A stretch of DNA of 64,000 nucleotides from Paracoccaceae bacterium (GTDB lineage Bacteria > Pseudomonadota > Alphaproteobacteria > Rhodobacterales > Rhodobacteraceae): contig REER01000143.1 in assembly GCA_007694945.1 (NCBI GenBank), forward strand, positions 1 through 64,000, in the 5' to 3' direction. Position 1 is the first letter of the stretch. Every line of letters begins with the position of its first letter. Below, piece by piece: positions 59,706 through 64,000 of the stretch. A program made the translations under genes and the position numbers. Under the pieces are notes generated by a model. The model worked only from the letters and a program-made list of their open reading frames with translations, did no database searches and was not told where the DNA came from.

Positions 59706-62700
59706 TCAGCTACACCCACTCGTCGCCCCACAGGTGTTGCATTTCATGCAGGTGCCGTTGCGCACCAGCGTGTAATTGCCGCATTCGCCGCAAGGGTCGC
59801 CTTCATAGCCCTGCATCCGGGCGCGGGTGCGGGCGTCCATCGGCGCGACGGTCAGGGTCTCGGCGCTGGAGGCCTCATAGGCGACCGCAGTGGACCCGTC
59901 CGACATGAACCCGGTCGCCTGCCCGCCCTGCAGCACGGTCAGTTCCTGCGGCAGGCGCTTGCGCAGATAGCCGGTGGAGCTGATCTGGCGCAGCACTTCG
60001 AGCGACCGGTTGGTCGCCTCGTCCGAGGGCTCGACCACATTGCGCACACCCTCATTCTCGCCCGCGCCCAGATCGTCGAAGGCGGTGCCCGCGGGTTTGA
60101 CATGCGCAAGGTCGGTGCGGTCGAGGTAGCTCACCGCCAGTTCGCGGAAGATGTAATCGAGGATCGAGGTCGCATTCTTGATGCTATCGTTGCCCTGTAC
60201 CATCCCCGCCGGTTCGAACCGGGTGAAGGTGAAGGCATCCACGAACTCTTCCAGCGGCACGCCGTATTGCAGGCCCACCGACACGGCGATGGCGAAGTTG
60301 TTCATCATCGCCCGGAAGCCCGCGCCTTCCTTGTGCATGTCGATGAAGATCTCGCCCAGCTTGCCGTCGCCGTATTCACCAGTGCGCAGATACACCTTGT
60401 GCCCGCCGACAATGGCCTTCTGCGTGTAGCCCTTGCGGCGCTCGGGCAGCTTTTCGCGCGAGCGGCGGACCACCTCCTTGACGATGACCTTCTCGACGAT
60501 CTTCTCGGCGAGGACCTGTGCCTTCTGCTGCGGCGTGCCGGATTCCAGCACCTCCTCGGCGTCTTCGTCATCCTCGATCAGCGCAGCGGCCAGCGGCTGG
60601 CTGAGCTTGGAGCCGTCGCGGTAAAGCGCATTGGCCTTGATGCCCAGCGACCATGACAGTTCATAGGCCGCCAGTGTCTCCTCGATCGTGGCCGAATTCG
60701 GCATGTTGATCGTCTTGGAGATCGCGCCCGAGATGAAGCTCTGCGCAGCGGCCATCATGTGAATATGGCTGTCAACCGACAGGTAGCGCGTGCCCTTCTT
60801 GCCGCAGGGATTGGCGCAGTCGAACACGCCGTAATGTTCAGGCTTCAGATGCGGCGCGCCTTCCAGCGTCATCGTGCCGCAGACATGGTCATTGGCGGCC
60901 TCGATCTGCGCGCGGTCAAAGCCCAGATGGCGCAACATGTCGAAGGCCGGGTTGCTCAACTCGGAGGCCGGAATGCCCAGTGTTTCGCGGCAGAACGCCT
61001 CGCCCAGCGTCCATTGATTGAACACGAAGCGGATGTCGAAAGCCGAGGGCAGGGCGGCCTCGATCTTGGCGATCTCTTCCGCCCCGAAACCATGGCCAAG
61101 CAGGCTGGTGTGGTTGATGCCGGGGGCCTGGCCGAGCGAACCGTGCCCCACGGCATAGGCGATGATCTCGCCGATCTCGCTCTCGCGATAGCCCAGCTTG
61201 CGCAGCGCAGCGGGGACGGACTGGTTAATGATCTTGAAGTAGCCGCCCCCGGCCAGTTTCTTGAATTTCACAAGCGCGAAATCAGGCTCGATGCCGGTGG
61301 TGTCGCAATCCATCACCAGACCGATCGTGCCAGTGGGCGCGATGACGGTGGCCTGCGCGTTGCGGTAGCCATGCGCCTCGCCAAGCTTCAGCGCCTCGTC
61401 CCAGGCCGCGCGGGCCAGCTCAATCAGTCGCGGCTCAGGGCAATGCGTGGCGTCCAGCGCCACCGGGGCCACATTCACTGCCTCATAGCTGTCATCGCCA
61501 TAGGCCGCGCGGCGGTGGTTGCGGATGACGCGCATCATCTGCTTGGAGTTCTTCGCATAGCCCGGGAAAGCGCCCAGCTCGGCCGCCATCTCGGCCGAAG
61601 TGGCGTAGCTCACCCCGGTCATGATCGCCGTCAGCGCGCCGCAAAGCGCGCGGCCCTCGTCCGAATCGTAGCCAAGGCCCATATTCATCAGCAAGCCACC
61701 GATATTGGCGTAGCCCAGACCCAGTGTGCGGAACTCGTAAGAGCGCTGCGCGATTTCGCGCGATGGGAATTGCGCCATCATCACGCTGATTTCCAGCGTG
61801 ATCGTCCAGAGCCGCGTTGCGTGCATATAGGCGGTCGCATCGAACTGCTCGCCGTCAAAGAATTTCAACAGGTTCATCGAGGCCAGATTGCAGGCGGTGT
61901 CATCGAGGAACATATATTCCGAACAGGGGTTCGAGCCGCGAATGGCGCCGTCCGCCGGGCAGGTATGCCAAGAATTCACCGTGTCATGGAACTGGATGCC
62001 CGGATCGGCGCAGGCCCATGCGGCGTGACCGATCTGGTCCCACAATTCGCGCGCCTTGACGGTCTTGGACACCTTGCCATCGGTCCGGCGGACAAGTTCC
62101 CAATTGGCGTCATCCTTGACAGCCTTCAGGAAGGCATCGGTGACGCGGACCGAGTTGTTCGAATTCTGCCCCGAGACCGTGACATAGGCTTCGGAGTCCC
62201 AGTCGGTGTCATAGGTGGGGAATTCGATGCTGTCATAGCCCTGCCGCGCATATTGCAGTACGCGCCCGACATAGGTCTCGGGAATCATGGCCTTCTTCGC
62301 CGCCTTGATCGCAGCTTTCAGCGCGGGGTTTTTTGCCGGGTCGACGGCATCCTCCGTGCTGCCGTCCCATGCCCGGATCGCGCCGAAAATATCGTTCAGA
62401 CGCGCTTCGTGCAGTTTGGAACCGGCAACAAGAGAGGCGACCTTTTGTTCTTCGATCACCTTCCAGTTGATGAATTCCTCGATATCGGGATGGTCCATAT
62501 CGCAGATGACCATCTTGGCCGCGCGGCGCGTGGTCCCGCCCGACTTGATCGCGCCAGCGGCCCGATCACCGATTTTCAGGAAACCCATCAACCCGGAGGA
62601 TTTACCGCCGCCCGACAGTTTCTCGCCTTCCCCACGCAGCGAGCTGAAATTGGTCCCGGTGCCGGAACCATACTTGAACAGGCGCGCCTCGCGCACCCAG

Positions 62701-63350
62701 AGGTCCATGATACCCCCGTCATTGACCAGATCATCACTGACGCTTTGGATGAAGCAGGCATGCGGCTGGGGGTGCTCATAGCTTGATTTCGACTTCACCA
62801 GCTTGTGGGTGAAGGGATCGACATAGAAATGGCCCTGCGACGGCCCGTCGATGCCATAGGCCCAGTGCAGGCCGGTGTTGAACCATTGCGGGCTGTTGGG
62901 CGCGGCCATCTGGGCGGCCAGCATGAAGCGCATCTCGTCGAAATAGGCGCGCGCGTCCTTCTCACTCGCGAAATAACCGCCCTTCCAGCCCCAGTAGCAC
63001 CACGCGCCCGCCAGGCGGTCGAACACCTGCTTGGCCGAGGTCTCGCCCACATAGCGCGCCTCTTCGGGGAGCGCGGCCAGCGCCTCGTCATCGGCGACCG
63101 AGCGCCACAGGAATTCGGGCACGCCATCCTCGGCCACGCGCTTGAGCCGGGCCGGAACGCCGGCCTTGCGGAAATATTTCTGCGCGATCACGTCCGAGGC
63201 GACTTGGCTCCAGCTACTCGGCACTTCGACCTTGTCATTGCGAAAAACGACGGTTCCGTCCGGATTGCGGATTTCGGAAACTGTCGTGGTGAAGTCCAGC
63301 GCCGCGTAGGCGTCTTTTTTCTCGGTCGTGAAATGCCGCTCGATGATCAT
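59706..63350 (-). CDS. nrdJ: Vitamin B12-dependent (class II) ribonucleotide reductase
   Basis: 1214 aa; [55 protein letters not shown]-terminal [28 protein letters not shown]. Confidence 0.97.
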   Translation of the reverse strand: MIIERHFTTEKKDAYAALDFTTTVSEIRNPDGTVVFRNDKVEVPSSWSQVASDVIAQKYFRKAGVPARLKRVAEDGVPEFLWRSVADDEALAALPEEARYVGETSAKQVFDRLAGAWCYWGWKGGYFASEKDARAYFDEMRFMLAAQMAAPNSPQWFNTGLHWAYGIDGPSQGHFYVDPFTHKLVKSKSSYEHPQPHACFIQSVSDDLVNDGGIMDLWVREARLFKYGSGTGTNFSSLRGEGEKLSGGGKSSGLMGFLKIGDRAAGAIKSGGTTRRAAKMVICDMDHPDIEEFINWKVIEEQKVASLVAGSKLHEARLNDIFGAIRAWDGSTEDAVDPAKNPALKAAIKAAKKAMIPETYVGRVLQYARQGYDSIEFPTYDTDWDSEAYVTVSGQNSNNSVRVTDAFLKAVKDDANWELVRRTDGKVSKTVKARELWDQIGHAAWACADPGIQFHDTVNSWHTCPADGAIRGSNPCSEYMFLDDTACNLASMNLLKFFDGEQFDATAYMHATRLWTITLEISVMMAQFPSREIAQRSYEFRTLGLGYANIGGLLMNMGLGYDSDEGRALCGALTAIMTGVSYATSAEMAAELGAFPGYAKNSKQMMRVIRNHRRAAYGDDSYEAVNVAPVALDATHCPEPRLIELARAAWDEALKLGEAHGYRNAQATVIAPTGTIGLVMDCDTTGIEPDFALVKFKKLAGGGYFKIINQSVPAALRKLGYRESEIGEIIAYAVGHGSLGQAPGINHTSLLGHGFGAEEIAKIEAALPSAFDIRFVFNQWTLGEAFCRETLGIPASELSNPAFDMLRHLGFDRAQIEAANDHVCGTMTLEGAPHLKPEHYGVFDCANPCGKKGTRYLSVDSHIHMMAAAQSFISGAISKTINMPNSATIEETLAAYELSWSLGIKANALYRDGSKLSQPLAAALIEDDEDAEEVLESGTPQQKAQVLAEKIVEKVIVKEVVRRSREKLPERRKGYTQKAIVGGHKVYLRTGEYGDGKLGEIFIDMHKEGAGFRAMMNNFAIAVSVGLQYGVPLEEFVDAFTFTRFEPAGMVQGNDSIKNATSILDYIFRELAVSYLDRTDLAHVKPAGTAFDDLGAGENEGVRNVVEPSDEATNRSLEVLRQISSTGYLRKRLPQELTVLQGGQATGFMSDGSTAVAYEASSAETLTVAPMDARTRARMQGYEGDPCGECGNYTLVRNGTCMKCNTCGATSGCS

Positions 63351-63535
63351 GTGCCCTTGCCCCTATTCAGTCTGCACCATGTCTTTTAAGTGGCGTGCGC
63401 CACCTGTCCCGGAAGGTAGGCACAGGGCATGAAGCGCAGCCGCAAGGCCGCCTACACCTGCCACGTGTGCAGATGCCGCTTCCGTCGATGCTTCAAATCC
63501 CTGTCCCGTGCCCCACAGTCGCGTATCGCGTTATT

Positions 63536-63551
63536 ACCAGATATAGTGGGT
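63536..63551 (-). promoter_or_regulatory. Candidate NrdR-type box upstream of nrdJ
   Basis: Minus-strand ACCCACTATATCTGGT resembles the ACAC-ATATA-GTGT-type palindrome; only one plausible copy seen. Confidence 0.35.
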
Positions 63552-63720
63552 GTCCCGATGACAGGCCACAACTTGGCGTATAATGAGGGGGGGCGTCAAC
63601 GGAAAATTCACGGGCTGATGCAAGAAATTTTACTTGACCTGATGTGATGTCGGGCAAGTGCCTGAAACGACTCGAAAGTTAACAATCGTTGCAAGTCAAA
63701 GCGGACCCGAGGAATGAAAA

Positions 63721-63746
63721 AGACCGTTGCCCCGAGGCAACGGTCT
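63721..63746. terminator. Rho-independent terminator downstream of tRNA-Gly
   Basis: AAAAAGACCGTTGCC-CCGA-GGCAACGGTCTTTTT. Confidence 0.88.
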
Positions 63747-63754
63747 TTTTGATC

Positions 63755-63829
63755 TGGAGCGGGCGATGAGATTCGAACTCACGACCCTAACCTTGGCAAG
63801 GTTATGCTCTACCCCTGAGCTACGCCCGC
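63755..63829 (-). tRNA. tRNA-Gly (anticodon GCC), CCA encoded
   Basis: GCGGGCGTAGCTCAGGGGTAGAGCATAACCTTGCCAAGGTTAGGGTCGTGAGTTCGAATCTCATCGCCCGCTCCA folds as a cloverleaf. Confidence 0.97.
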
Positions 63830-64000
63830 GCCTTGTGATCGCGACTTACAAACTATCCCTGCCCCCTGCAAGAGGGAAATCCCCGCTGAGCACGATTTTT
63901 CGTCACGTACGCGATGCGGTTTCATGAGTCTGAAACCTTGAGACGTCATCTTGTTCGGAAGACTGTGATTGGTGCGAAGTTGCAACCAAGCCTTGACGGG

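Noticed and set aside
60759-62786. 675-aa plus-strand ORF opposite nrdJ
   Set aside because: Antisense to a full-length class II ribonucleotide reductase; composition and lack of motifs indicate a frame shadow.
63429-63647. 72-aa plus-strand ORF with Cys/Arg-rich start (MKRSRKAAYTCHVCRCRFRRC) upstream of nrdJ
   Set aside because: No convincing RBS or family, atypical composition; it probably overlaps the nrdJ promoter region by chance.
63600-63665. Palindrome-like ACTTGACCTGATGTGATGTCGGGCAAGT as a quorum-sensing (lux-type) box
   Set aside because: Only the outer 5 bp are symmetric; the spacing and interior do not fit a lux box.

Overview
The window is almost entirely core chromosome of a high-GC alphaproteobacterium, most likely Rhodobacterales. 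The lineage call rests on gene content: DUF6477/DUF6456, ChpT, aerobic cobaltochelatase CobT, B12-dependent NrdJ, OlsBA and the cho/bet locus. The only clear mobile-DNA signature is at the left edge: an intact tyrosine recombinase lying head-to-head with dusA, which matches a dusA-targeting integrative element whose body would be to the left of the window. About 45 further CDSs could be assigned (dxs, ispA, xseB, ispE, amn, HU, a TRAP transporter, clpB, ctaA, choXWV/betIBA, greA, ETF-QO, nth, htpX, serA/serC/serB, chpT, olsBA, trmJ-like, nrdJ and others), plus one tRNA-Gly(GCC). No CRISPR array, rRNA operon, toxin-antitoxin pair or defence system was recognised. I did not find a clearly novel multi-gene system. 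The points most worth a second look are the dusA integrase junction, a pair of near-identical palindromes bounding a ~230-bp segment between choX and choW, three tandem hairpins between betB and betA, a strong BetI-like operator, an exact CtrA-type box upstream of a secreted nuclease, divergent chpT/DUF3553 genes with overlapping starts, and a structured clpB-ctaA intergenic region. All family names come from reading the translations; no database search was run.
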